A stretch of DNA of 9,880 nt, from contig JAHEDA010000072.1 in NCBI GenBank assembly GCA_024641445.1, positions 1 to 9,880 on the forward strand, read 5' to 3'. The stretch is from Gammaproteobacteria bacterium. GTDB taxonomy: Bacteria; Pseudomonadota; Gammaproteobacteria; UBA6429; Thiohalophilaceae. The translations under genes were made by a program, and so were the position numbers. A model generated the notes under the pieces. The model was not told where the DNA came from and made no database searches. It worked only from the letters and a program-made list of their open reading frames with translations. Below are positions 1-6,112 of the stretch, in pieces (within the stretch, counting starts at the first letter, position 1; the number at the start of each line of letters is the position of its first letter).

Positions 1-224
1 TCAATCTGCCTTTCAAGGGGCTTTCGGCCAGTGTCGGTGGAAAACACCTCATCGACCTGCATGACCATAGCCTATTTGATTACAGCGCCAAGTTGGGTTA
101 TCGCTGGGAGAGTGGTTTCGGTCTGCAGGGGGGCTGGAAGCATCAGCAATATAATCTGGATACCGGCACCGCTACCTCCTTTGAGCGTAAGGGGCTGTTC
201 CTCGATATGGATTATCACTTCTAG
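1..224 (+). CDS. C-terminal end of an outer-membrane beta-barrel protein (5' truncated by window)
   Basis: An open frame enters the window (first whole codon at 3) and ends at TAG 222-224, giving 73 residues. The stretch has alternating polar and hydrophobic or aromatic residues, several glycines and aromatics, and closes with GLFLDMDYHF. A terminal Phe with hydrophobic residues at -3, -5 and -7 is the usual recognition signal for the BAM outer-membrane assembly machinery, so these are probably the last beta-strands of a small barrel. The N-terminus and signal peptide lie outside the window, so the exact family and function cannot be named; a TIGR04219-like small barrel is one possibility. 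The stop overlaps that of the convergent comF-type gene inside CTAG. No terminator hairpin is visible at the junction. Confidence 0.6.
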   Translation, partial: NLPFKGLSASVGGKHLIDLHDHSLFDYSAKLGYRWESGFGLQGGWKHQQYNLDTGTATSFERKGLFLDMDYHF

Positions 225-928
225 TTCTTTGCCGTTCGCACGACCGACCATACCTCCACGCGTTTAACCCCTGCACACTTGAGCGTCCGTGCGAGTTCTG
301 CCACCGTTACCCCGGTCGTCAAGACGTCATCTACGATCGCCACATGTTGATAGCCAGTGGTCTGGTTTAAGGCAAAGGCCTTGCGCAGATTTCGTCGGCG
401 TGCGGTGGCGTCAAGCTCGGATTGAGCACTGGTTGGGTGTCGGCGGATGCAGGTGGTTGTATCAATGTCCAGGTGAAGTTCACGGGCGACGACGCGGGCG
501 ATCTCCAGGGCCTGATTAAAACCGCGTTCGCGCAGGCGACTCTTGTGTAAGGGGACCGGGAGTAAAACCTGTGGTAAGTCTGTCCGTGGCTGGTGTAGCA
601 GGCGCCCTGCCAGTAACTGCCCGAGCAGGCGCGCATGGGCCAGGCGGGAATGGAATTTAAGTCCGCTGATCAAAAAGGGTAAGGGGGTGTCGTAGAGCAA
701 GGCCGCGATACTGGCATCCTGCGGTGGTGGTGCCTGTAGACACTGACCGCACAGGCCGCTGTGATGAGGTGGCAGTGGTAGGGCACAACGAGGACAAGCG
801 GGTCCTAGCCACGGCAGATCGGTCTGGCAGGCTGGACAGAGGTCGAGTCCGGGCTGTCCCTGGGCACCACATAAGAGGCAAATCCCCTGGGGTTTAAACT
901 GTGCTAAAAACGACCATTTGTTAACCAT
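221..928 (-). CDS. comF: ComF/GntX-family phosphoribosyltransferase-like protein
   Basis: The 235-residue product has the two-part layout of the ComF family. The N-terminus carries cysteine pairs typical of a double zinc ribbon (CLLC at 18-21, CPAC, CPRC, CGQC). The C-terminal part is a type I phosphoribosyltransferase domain, with the PRPP-binding signature VAIVDDVLTTGVT near residues 196-208 and an upstream LLPVPLH strand-loop. ComF proteins are linked to DNA uptake and transformation in competent bacteria; E. coli GntX (YhgH) is a relative encoded next to bioH. Cytoplasmic location is expected, and the true substrate of the family is not settled. The ATG at 926-928 is preceded by a GGGAGGT Shine-Dalgarno on the minus strand, with only about 3 nt spacing. 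The gene is divergent from the biotin operon, and its first codons overlap a BirA-like site. The length is normal for the family. Confidence 0.9.
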   Translation of the reverse strand: MVNKWSFLAQFKPQGICLLCGAQGQPGLDLCPACQTDLPWLGPACPRCALPLPPHHSGLCGQCLQAPPPQDASIAALLYDTPLPFLISGLKFHSRLAHARLLGQLLAGRLLHQPRTDLPQVLLPVPLHKSRLRERGFNQALEIARVVARELHLDIDTTTCIRRHPTSAQSELDATARRRNLRKAFALNQTTGYQHVAIVDDVLTTGVTVAELARTLKCAGVKRVEVWSVVRTAKN

Positions 929-950
929 ATACCTCCCTATACGTTGACAT
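918..950. promoter_or_regulatory. Candidate BirA (biotin repressor) operator
   Basis: TTGTTAACC (918-926), a 15-nt spacer, and CGTTGACAT (942-950) resemble the known proteobacterial BirA operator TTGTAAACC-N14/16-GGTTTACAA. The left half matches at 8 of 9 positions and the right half at 6 of 9. The right half overlaps the -35 box of the forward promoter, and the left half covers the first codons of comF, so bound BirA could block the bio promoter. In enterobacteria the bio operator also sits in a divergent promoter region. The right half is degenerate, and GTTAAC also encodes comF residues 2-3, so chance similarity is possible. Confidence 0.4.
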
Positions 951-971
951 CGACGATTTCCGTCTTATGAT
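944..971 (+). promoter_or_regulatory. Sigma70-type promoter for the biotin operon
   Basis: A perfect -35 hexamer TTGACA (944-949) is followed after 16 nt by TATGAT (966-971), which matches five of six -10 consensus positions. Transcription would start near 978, about 24 nt before the ATG at 1002. It is the only strong promoter-like match seen upstream of the first gene. The genes from 1002 to 5937 have almost no gaps, so it probably drives all six. This is a sequence match only; the start site is inferred. Confidence 0.65.
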
Positions 972-1001
972 CGCGTCTCACTCTTTGCGATAGACACCAG
1001 C

Positions 1002-1388
1002 ATGTCAGCCAGTCACCCCGTTCAGAATACGATTTCCGCCCGCAGTGCCCGGGCCTCTGCTCGATTGTTCAACTACGGCAACATTATCTCCATGCTGCTG
1101 CCGATGCCACTAGGGGTCTTTTGGTTTGGTGCCTCCATGGCCTTTTATGCCATGAACCGCAACCACCCGAATGAACGGGTGGGTTATTACACCCAGCAGG
1201 CGGCGTATCGTTTTTATGGCATCACCGGGTTCGTGGTGGTGGCGGGGACATTTTATGGCAATAACTGGATATATTGGCTGGTGACCTGGCTGGTGTGTGC
1301 CGGGATCCTGATTCCATGGTCCGTATTGGACCTTGTGCGCATTCAACGCGAGGAATGGCACGACGTAACCCTGGAGGCGAATGCATGA
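1002..1388 (+). CDS. Small uncharacterised integral membrane protein, first gene of the biotin operon
   Basis: I do not recognise a family for this 128-residue protein. A polar, Ser/Ala/Arg-rich N-terminus (about residues 1-25) is followed by a hydrophobic segment (about 27-50, rich in Met, Leu, Phe), then a charged loop MNRNHPNERVGYYTQQ. A second hydrophobic block (about 70-112) could form two helices and contains many aromatic residues (YRFYG, NNWIYWLVTW). The tail is charged (RIQREEWHD). This suggests an inner-membrane protein of two or three helices with no visible catalytic motif. The ATG at 1002 has only a weak ribosome-binding site, about 24 nt after the predicted transcription start. 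The stop overlaps the bioB start in ATGA (1385-1388), so translation is probably coupled. A biotin role or a simple hitch-hiker are both open; the operon position is the only clue. Confidence 0.75.
   Translation: MSASHPVQNTISARSARASARLFNYGNIISMLLPMPLGVFWFGASMAFYAMNRNHPNERVGYYTQQAAYRFYGITGFVVVAGTFYGNNWIYWLVTWLVCAGILIPWSVLDLVRIQREEWHDVTLEANA
1373..1377 (+). promoter_or_regulatory. Ribosome-binding site that fixes the bioB start
   Basis: GGAGG at 1373-1377 lies 7 nt before ATG 1385. The frame stays open upstream to an ATG at 1274, which would add 37 residues, but those overlap the preceding gene and do not look like BioB. The site supports 1385 as the real start. Confidence 0.8.
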
Positions 1389-2362
1389 ACGCACGTGTAG
1401 AAGACCTAATCAATAAGAGCGATCTCCGTCATGACTGGGGTAAGGAAGAGGTTGCGACACTCTTTGACCTGCCCTTTAATGATCTTTTGTTCAAGGCCCA
1501 TAGCCTGCATAGACGCTTTTTTGAGCCCAACACGGTGCAGATGAGTTCACTCCTCAGTATCAAGACCGGTAAGTGCCCGGAGGACTGTGCCTACTGCCCG
1601 CAGAGCGTGCGTTACGATACCGAGCTTGAGGTTGAACCCTTGATGCCGATCGGCGAAGTCATCGCCGCCGCGAAGACGGCGAAGTCGCGAGGTGCTACGC
1701 GCTTTTGCATGGGGGCTGCCTGGCGTAGCCCCAAGGACCGTGACCTCGACAAGATTGAAGAGATGGTGCGCGAAGTGAAGGCGCTGGGTATGGAGACCTG
1801 TATGACGCTTGGTATGTTGAGTCGCCCCCAGACTCAACGACTCAAGACCGCCGGGCTCGATTACTACAATCACAATCTCGATACCTCACCGGAGTTCTAT
1901 GGCGAGATCATCACGACCCGCACCTATCAAGACCGACTCGATACCTTGGCGCATGTGCGTGAGGCGGGTATGCGGGTTTGTTGTGGCGGCATTGTCGGGA
2001 TGGGCGAAGGCCGTGGTGACCGGGTTGGCCTGTTGCAGGAGCTGGCGAATCAGCCACAACACCCTGAGAGTGTGCCTATTAATATGTTAGTGCGCGTCGA
2101 GGGTACGCCCCTGGCCGATAGCGACGACTTCGACCCTATCGAATTTGTTCGCACCATCGCTGTTGCGCGTATCCTCATGCCGCGCTCCTATGTACGGCTC
2201 TCGGCCGGACGTGAGGATATGGACGATGCCATGCAGGCCTTGTGTTTCTTCGCCGGTGCCAATTCTGTGTTCTATGGCGAGAAGCTGCTCACTACACCGA
2301 ATCCCAGTGCTGATCATGATCGGTTGTTGTTCAAGCGTCTTGGGATCAAGACATTACAATAG
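1385..2362 (+). CDS. bioB: Biotin synthase (radical SAM)
   Basis: BioB inserts sulfur into dethiobiotin to make biotin, the last step of the pathway, using a radical-SAM [4Fe-4S] cluster and a sacrificial auxiliary Fe-S cluster. The 325-residue protein has the radical-SAM cysteines C64, C68 and C71 in KCPEDCAYCPQS. The auxiliary-cluster ligands C108, C139, C199 and R271 line up with E. coli C97, C128, C188 and R260 at a constant offset of 11. The YNHNLDT segment (161-167) supplies the substrate-binding Asn and Asp. The length is slightly shorter than E. coli BioB. The frame extends 37 codons upstream, but the ATG at 1385 with its GGAGG site is the better start. The gene begins inside the stop of the membrane-protein gene (ATGA), and its TAG stop shares a G with the GTG start of bioF. 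Confidence 0.97.
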   Translation: MNARVEDLINKSDLRHDWGKEEVATLFDLPFNDLLFKAHSLHRRFFEPNTVQMSSLLSIKTGKCPEDCAYCPQSVRYDTELEVEPLMPIGEVIAAAKTAKSRGATRFCMGAAWRSPKDRDLDKIEEMVREVKALGMETCMTLGMLSRPQTQRLKTAGLDYYNHNLDTSPEFYGEIITTRTYQDRLDTLAHVREAGMRVCCGGIVGMGEGRGDRVGLLQELANQPQHPESVPINMLVRVEGTPLADSDDFDPIEFVRTIAVARILMPRSYVRLSAGREDMDDAMQALCFFAGANSVFYGEKLLTTPNPSADHDRLLFKRLGIKTLQ

Positions 2363-3573
2363 TGACCGAGCAAAATCTTTCTCGACAGGATCGCTACGCC
2401 GCACTCGCTGATGACCTGGCGACTCGCCGCGCGCAGCATCTGTTGCGTGAGCGACGTGTGGTGGCGGGGCCGCAGGGTATTACGCTTGTTATCGGTGGCA
2501 AGTCGTACCTGAATTTTTGCAGTAATGATTATTTGGGGCACGCCAATCATCCGCTGGTGCGTGAGGCCTTTCAGCGTGGCATCGATCAATACGGTGTCGG
2601 GAGTGGTGCCGCGCATTTGGTGAACGGCCACTCCGCCGCCCACCACGCCCTGGAAGAAGAGCTTGCAGAGTTTAGCGGCAGGCCCCGTGCCCTGCTGTTC
2701 TCAACGGGTTACATGGCCAATCTCGGCGTCATCAGCGCCCTGTGCGGGCGCGGCGACAGCGTCTTCGAGGACCGCCTCAATCACGCCTCCCTCTTGGATG
2801 GTGCCCTGCTCGCGGGTGCGCGCCTGCAACGCTATCAACATGCAAGCGCAGGTGACCTGAATAACAAGCTGAGTGCAAGTCATGCACGGACCCGCATGGT
2901 GGTGAGTGATGGTGTCTTCAGTATGGACGGCGACAGCGCACCGATTGCAGATTTGGCGCGTGTTAGCGAAAGGCAAAATGCATGGCTCATGATCGATGAT
3001 GCGCATGGCTTTGGCGTGCTGGGGAATAACGGTCGCGGTAGTCTTGAGGATCAATCTATTACTATCGAGCAGGTACCCATCCTGATGGCTACCCTTGGCA
3101 AGGGGCTCGGGACTTTTGGTGCCTTTGTCGCAGGCGAGGCGGTTTTGATCGAGACATTGATCCAGCGTGCTCGCAGTTACATCTATACCACCGCCATGCC
3201 CTCGGCGGTGGCGGAGGCCACCCGTGCGAGTTTACGCCTGACCCAGAGTGAGGCGTGGCGACGTGATGCCTTGCGGGAACGCATTCAACAATTTCGTCTG
3301 GGTGCTGAGCAGCTTGGCCTGCCCTTAATGCCTTCTGCCTCACCGATACAACCCTTACTGATCGGGACGAGTGAGGCGGCCATGGACCTGAGCCAGGCGC
3401 TGGAGGCCGAGGGATTTCTAATCAGCGCCATTCGTCCCCCGACCGTCCCAGAGGGTACAGCGCGCCTGCGCATCACACTCTCGGCCGAGCATCAGGAGCA
3501 ACAGGTGGAACAGCTCCTTGATGCCTTGGTGCGCGTATTGCGATCGCACTCCGTTGTGGGTGTTGGTCAATGA
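2362..3573 (+). CDS. bioF: 8-amino-7-oxononanoate synthase (KAPA synthase)
   Basis: BioF is a PLP enzyme that condenses L-alanine with pimeloyl-ACP (or pimeloyl-CoA) to give KAPA, the first step of biotin ring assembly. The 403-residue protein has the alpha-oxoamine synthase features: NFCSNDYLG (51-59), H141 in the LNHASLLDG segment, D212 and H215 in IDDAHGFGVLG, the PLP-binding lysine K247 in MATLGKGLGTFG, and the C-terminal AIRPPTVPEGTARLR motif that is very characteristic of BioF. It starts with GTG at 2362, which overlaps the bioB TAG stop (TAGTG). The Shine-Dalgarno is weak, so translation probably depends on ribosomes finishing bioB. Its TGA stop overlaps the bioH ATG. The protein is about 20 residues longer than E. 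coli BioF, mainly at the ends. Confidence 0.96.
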   Translation: MTEQNLSRQDRYAALADDLATRRAQHLLRERRVVAGPQGITLVIGGKSYLNFCSNDYLGHANHPLVREAFQRGIDQYGVGSGAAHLVNGHSAAHHALEEELAEFSGRPRALLFSTGYMANLGVISALCGRGDSVFEDRLNHASLLDGALLAGARLQRYQHASAGDLNNKLSASHARTRMVVSDGVFSMDGDSAPIADLARVSERQNAWLMIDDAHGFGVLGNNGRGSLEDQSITIEQVPILMATLGKGLGTFGAFVAGEAVLIETLIQRARSYIYTTAMPSAVAEATRASLRLTQSEAWRRDALRERIQQFRLGAEQLGLPLMPSASPIQPLLIGTSEAAMDLSQALEAEGFLISAIRPPTVPEGTARLRITLSAEHQEQQVEQLLDALVRVLRSHSVVGVGQ

Positions 3574-4370
3574 TGCAATCGTGTGACGTGCCTCTGGCAC
3601 TGCAGAGCAGTGGACAGGGCGATGACCTGATATTGCTACACGGCTGGGGTATGAACAATGCCGTGTGGGGTGATGGCTTCGTCGAGCAACTGTCCACAGA
3701 CTTTCGCGTTCACCGTGTCGAGTTGCCTGGGCACGGTATGAGCACATGGTGTGGCGAGGCGAATATCGAAGCGGTTAGTGCACGCCTGTTGTACACACTG
3801 GCTCAGGCTCAGATCGCGAAAGCACATTTCTGTGGCTGGTCCCTAGGCGGCATGGTTGCGCAGGCACTCTTGGCGCAACGCCCCGATCGATTTCGTACGC
3901 TGACGCTTATTTCGAGTACGACCTGCTTTGGGCGGTGTGAAGACTGGTCACATGCCATGGATGTCACGGTATTGAAGACCTTTGCCGAACAATTGTCAGA
4001 GGATTATCGCGCCGTCTTGCAACGCTTTCTTGCCTTACAGATGCTCAATAGTGAACAGGCTGCGCAGGGTTTGCGTACATTGCGAGAGCGAGTCTATGCG
4101 CGGGGTGAGCCAGACCCGAACGGTCTGATGACAGGGCTGAATATTTTGCGCGACTTCGATATGCGTGAGACTTTCGCTGAAATTGATATTCCCGTGCTGT
4201 TAATCGGTGGTGAACGCGACACCCTGGTTCCTTATCAGGCGCTCCAGTCCATGCAACAAATAAATTCAGATGCCCGCCTGGTGTTATATCCCGGTACTGG
4301 GCATGCGCCGTTTATCCCCCATCCCCAAGCAGTTGTTGAACAGATAAAGGTGTTCTGTCATGCAGGATGA
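3570..4370 (+). CDS. bioH: Pimeloyl-ACP methyl ester carboxylesterase
   Basis: BioH cleaves the methyl ester of pimeloyl-ACP methyl ester, stopping chain growth and releasing pimeloyl-ACP for BioF. The 266-residue alpha/beta-hydrolase shows the oxyanion-side motif LLHGWGMN (22-29), the nucleophile elbow GWSLGG with Ser91, Asp217 in GGERDTLVP, and His245 in GTGHAPF, close to the spacing of the E. coli triad S82, D207, H235. HGWGMN and GWSLGG together are typical of BioH rather than a general hydrolase, and its place between bioF and bioC supports this. The ATG at 3570 overlaps the bioF stop in ATGA; a second ATG follows at once (3573), so the exact first residue is uncertain by one. Its end overlaps bioC by 11 nt. 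Confidence 0.95.
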   Translation: MMQSCDVPLALQSSGQGDDLILLHGWGMNNAVWGDGFVEQLSTDFRVHRVELPGHGMSTWCGEANIEAVSARLLYTLAQAQIAKAHFCGWSLGGMVAQALLAQRPDRFRTLTLISSTTCFGRCEDWSHAMDVTVLKTFAEQLSEDYRAVLQRFLALQMLNSEQAAQGLRTLRERVYARGEPDPNGLMTGLNILRDFDMRETFAEIDIPVLLIGGERDTLVPYQALQSMQQINSDARLVLYPGTGHAPFIPHPQAVVEQIKVFCHAG

Positions 4371-5250
4371 TTCCGTCTTTAATGTAGACAAACGACAGGC
4401 GCGTCGTTCGTTTGAGCGTGCCGCAATGGATTATGACAAGGCCGCAATACTCCAGCGTGAGGTTGCCGATCGCCTGTTAGAGCGACTTGATTATCTCAAG
4501 ATGACGCCACAACGTGTACTCGACGTGGGTACCGGGACTGGATATTGCCTGCATCGTCTTATTGAACGCTACCCAAATGCCCAACATATTGGACTCGACC
4601 TCGCGCTACCCATGTTGCAACAGGCGCGACGGCGTTCATCCTGGTGGCAGCGTCTGCGTAAGCGTATCTGCTATATGGCGGGTGATGCCGAGCACCTGCC
4701 CTTGGCGGACGCCAGCGTGGATATGCTGATCTCGAATCTTACGGTGCAGTGGTGTGGAGACCTGCAACAGGCCTTGAGCGAATTCCGCCGCGTGTTGGCA
4801 CCAGGGGGTGTGCTGTTTTTCACCAGCTTTGGTCCCGACACCCTGAAGGAACTTCGTACAAGCTGGGCCGCAGCAGACAATTTTAATCACGTGAATGCCT
4901 TTCTTGATATGCACGATGTGGGTGATGCGCTCATGCGTAGCGGTTTTGCCGAGCCGGTGATGGATGCAGAACATCTCACCATGACCTATCCCGATGTGAT
5001 GAGTGTGATGCGAGACATCAAGACGATCGGCGCCCATAATGTAACCTCCGGGCGCCAGCGTGGTCTGATGGGAAAGGGACGACTCGGGCGCATGCAGCAA
5101 CATTATGAGTCCCTGCGTGAAAACGGCGTCTTACCGGTGAGCTATGAAGTGGTGTATGGCCATGCCTGGGCCCCGGTACAAGATAGTCGCGAGGACATGA
5201 GCAGGGTAACGATCCCAATATCATCGATATTGAATGGGCGGGCGGACTGA
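4360..5250 (+). CDS. bioC: Malonyl-ACP O-methyltransferase
   Basis: BioC uses S-adenosylmethionine to methylate the free carboxyl of malonyl-ACP, which disguises it as a normal fatty-acid primer so that two elongation cycles give pimeloyl-ACP methyl ester. The 296-residue protein has the class I methyltransferase signature VLDVGTGTGYCLHRL (about 53-67), an acidic residue after strand 2 (GLDLA), GDAEHLPLAD, and the post-core LISNLTVQWCGDL followed by FRRVLAPGGVLFFTSFGPDTL, which is strongly BioC-like. The N-terminal KRQARRSFERAAMDYD is also typical of the family. It is longer than E. coli BioC (about 251 residues), mostly in the C-terminal half. The ATG at 4360 lies 11 nt inside bioH, which implies translational coupling. 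bioD starts 6 nt after its stop. Confidence 0.95.
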   Translation: MQDDSVFNVDKRQARRSFERAAMDYDKAAILQREVADRLLERLDYLKMTPQRVLDVGTGTGYCLHRLIERYPNAQHIGLDLALPMLQQARRRSSWWQRLRKRICYMAGDAEHLPLADASVDMLISNLTVQWCGDLQQALSEFRRVLAPGGVLFFTSFGPDTLKELRTSWAAADNFNHVNAFLDMHDVGDALMRSGFAEPVMDAEHLTMTYPDVMSVMRDIKTIGAHNVTSGRQRGLMGKGRLGRMQQHYESLRENGVLPVSYEVVYGHAWAPVQDSREDMSRVTIPISSILNGRAD

Positions 5251-5256
5251 AATTGT

Positions 5257-5937
5257 ATGCCAGGTTTTTTTGTTACGGGTACTGATACGGGTGTTGGCAA
5301 GACCTATGTGAGCGCTCAGCTGTTGCGGGCACTACGTGCACAGGGTTTGCATGCGCTGGCGATGAAACCAATCGCCAGCGGTGCCATTGAGACTGCTGAG
5401 GGTCTGCGTAATGATGATGCCGTGTGTTTGCAGCAGGCGGCATCTGAAAACGTGGCCTATGAAATAATTAATCCATTTGTCTTTGCCCCTGCCATTGCCC
5501 CGAGTATTGCTGCGTCACTACTCTCGGTTGAGATCGATCCGAATCAAATTCTCGATTGTTATCGCCAGTTGCAAGCGCGGGCACAGCTCGTTCTGGTCGA
5601 GGGGGTTGGGGGGTGGCGGGTGCCACTCTCGGATGAACTCCAGACGGTTGATTTGGTGCGCCGCCTTGGTCTGTCGGTCATCATGGTGGTCGGGTTGCGT
5701 CTGGGTTGTATCAATCATGCCATCCTGACCGCGGAGGCCATCCAGCGTGACGGTCTGCGGCTGTTTGGCTGGTATGCAAATATCATTGAACCGAAACTCG
5801 AGTACCAAGACGAAAATATCGCGACGCTAAGCCGGGCGATCTCCGCACCAATGCTTGGTGTTATCCCCTACTCAAACGATATGCCGTCAATGTCCACGAT
5901 CGACATTTCTCAATTGCTCCCATCACTCACTTTTTGA
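5257..5937 (+). CDS. bioD: ATP-dependent dethiobiotin synthetase
   Basis: BioD closes the ureido ring: it carboxylates DAPA with CO2 and uses ATP to form dethiobiotin, the substrate of BioB. The 226-residue P-loop protein has the N-terminal GTDTGVGKT motif (8-16, with K15 and T16), K37 in MKPIASG, the acidic LVEGVGGWRVPLSD segment with E115, and the late NIIEP and LGVIPY strands. The length matches the family. The ATG at 5257 is 6 nt after the bioC stop and has little Shine-Dalgarno, consistent with reinitiation. It is the last gene of the operon; no convincing hairpin-plus-T-tract terminator follows. Its substrate-making enzyme BioA is not in the window. Confidence 0.96.
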   Translation: MPGFFVTGTDTGVGKTYVSAQLLRALRAQGLHALAMKPIASGAIETAEGLRNDDAVCLQQAASENVAYEIINPFVFAPAIAPSIAASLLSVEIDPNQILDCYRQLQARAQLVLVEGVGGWRVPLSDELQTVDLVRRLGLSVIMVVGLRLGCINHAILTAEAIQRDGLRLFGWYANIIEPKLEYQDENIATLSRAISAPMLGVIPYSNDMPSMSTIDISQLLPSLTF

Positions 5938-5981
5938 TCAGAATTGTTTAGCAGGCTGTTTGGCTAGTTTTCGTTGCATCA

Positions 5982-5994
5982 TCACAAATTGTGA
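5982..5994. repeat. 13-bp perfect palindrome upstream of the histidine kinase gene
   Basis: TCACAA-A-TTGTGA is a perfect inverted repeat around one base, located about 120 bp before the kinase ATG in the 175-bp gap after bioD. It could be an operator for a dimeric regulator. It is not a CRP site, because the half-sites are in the opposite order (TCACA first, with a 1-nt centre). A weak promoter-like pair, TTGCAT (6005-6010) and TATGTA (6027-6032), lies just downstream, so a regulatory role is possible but unproven. Confidence 0.35.
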
Positions 5995-6112
5995 GGTGTA
6001 ACGGTTGCATTACTCTCGCCTGTCTTTATGTATTATCCTGCAATAGGCAGTGCATGCAGATAAAGTCTCGTCGGAAAATATAATGAATAGCGGAGTCGGG
6101 ATCTGAAACGAT

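Noticed and set aside
1274..1384. Upstream extension of bioB to an ATG at 1274 (37 more residues)
   Set aside because: It overlaps the upstream membrane-protein gene, lacks a ribosome-binding site and is unlike BioB N-termini; ATG 1385 has GGAGG 7 nt before it.
4636..5103. 155-codon minus-strand open frame opposite bioC
   Set aside because: It is antisense to conserved methyltransferase motifs and His-rich without a pattern, so it is best explained as a shadow frame.
5949..5971. Possible terminator after bioD (TAGC ... GCTA followed by GTTTT)
   Set aside because: The stem is only 4 bp with a 10-nt loop, too weak to support as an intrinsic terminator.
5982..5994. CRP/FNR-type binding site reading of the palindrome TCACAAATTGTGA
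   Set aside because: CRP sites have TGTGA first, then about 6 nt, then TCACA; here the order is reversed and the centre is one base. FNR half-sites (TTGAT/ATCAA) are absent.
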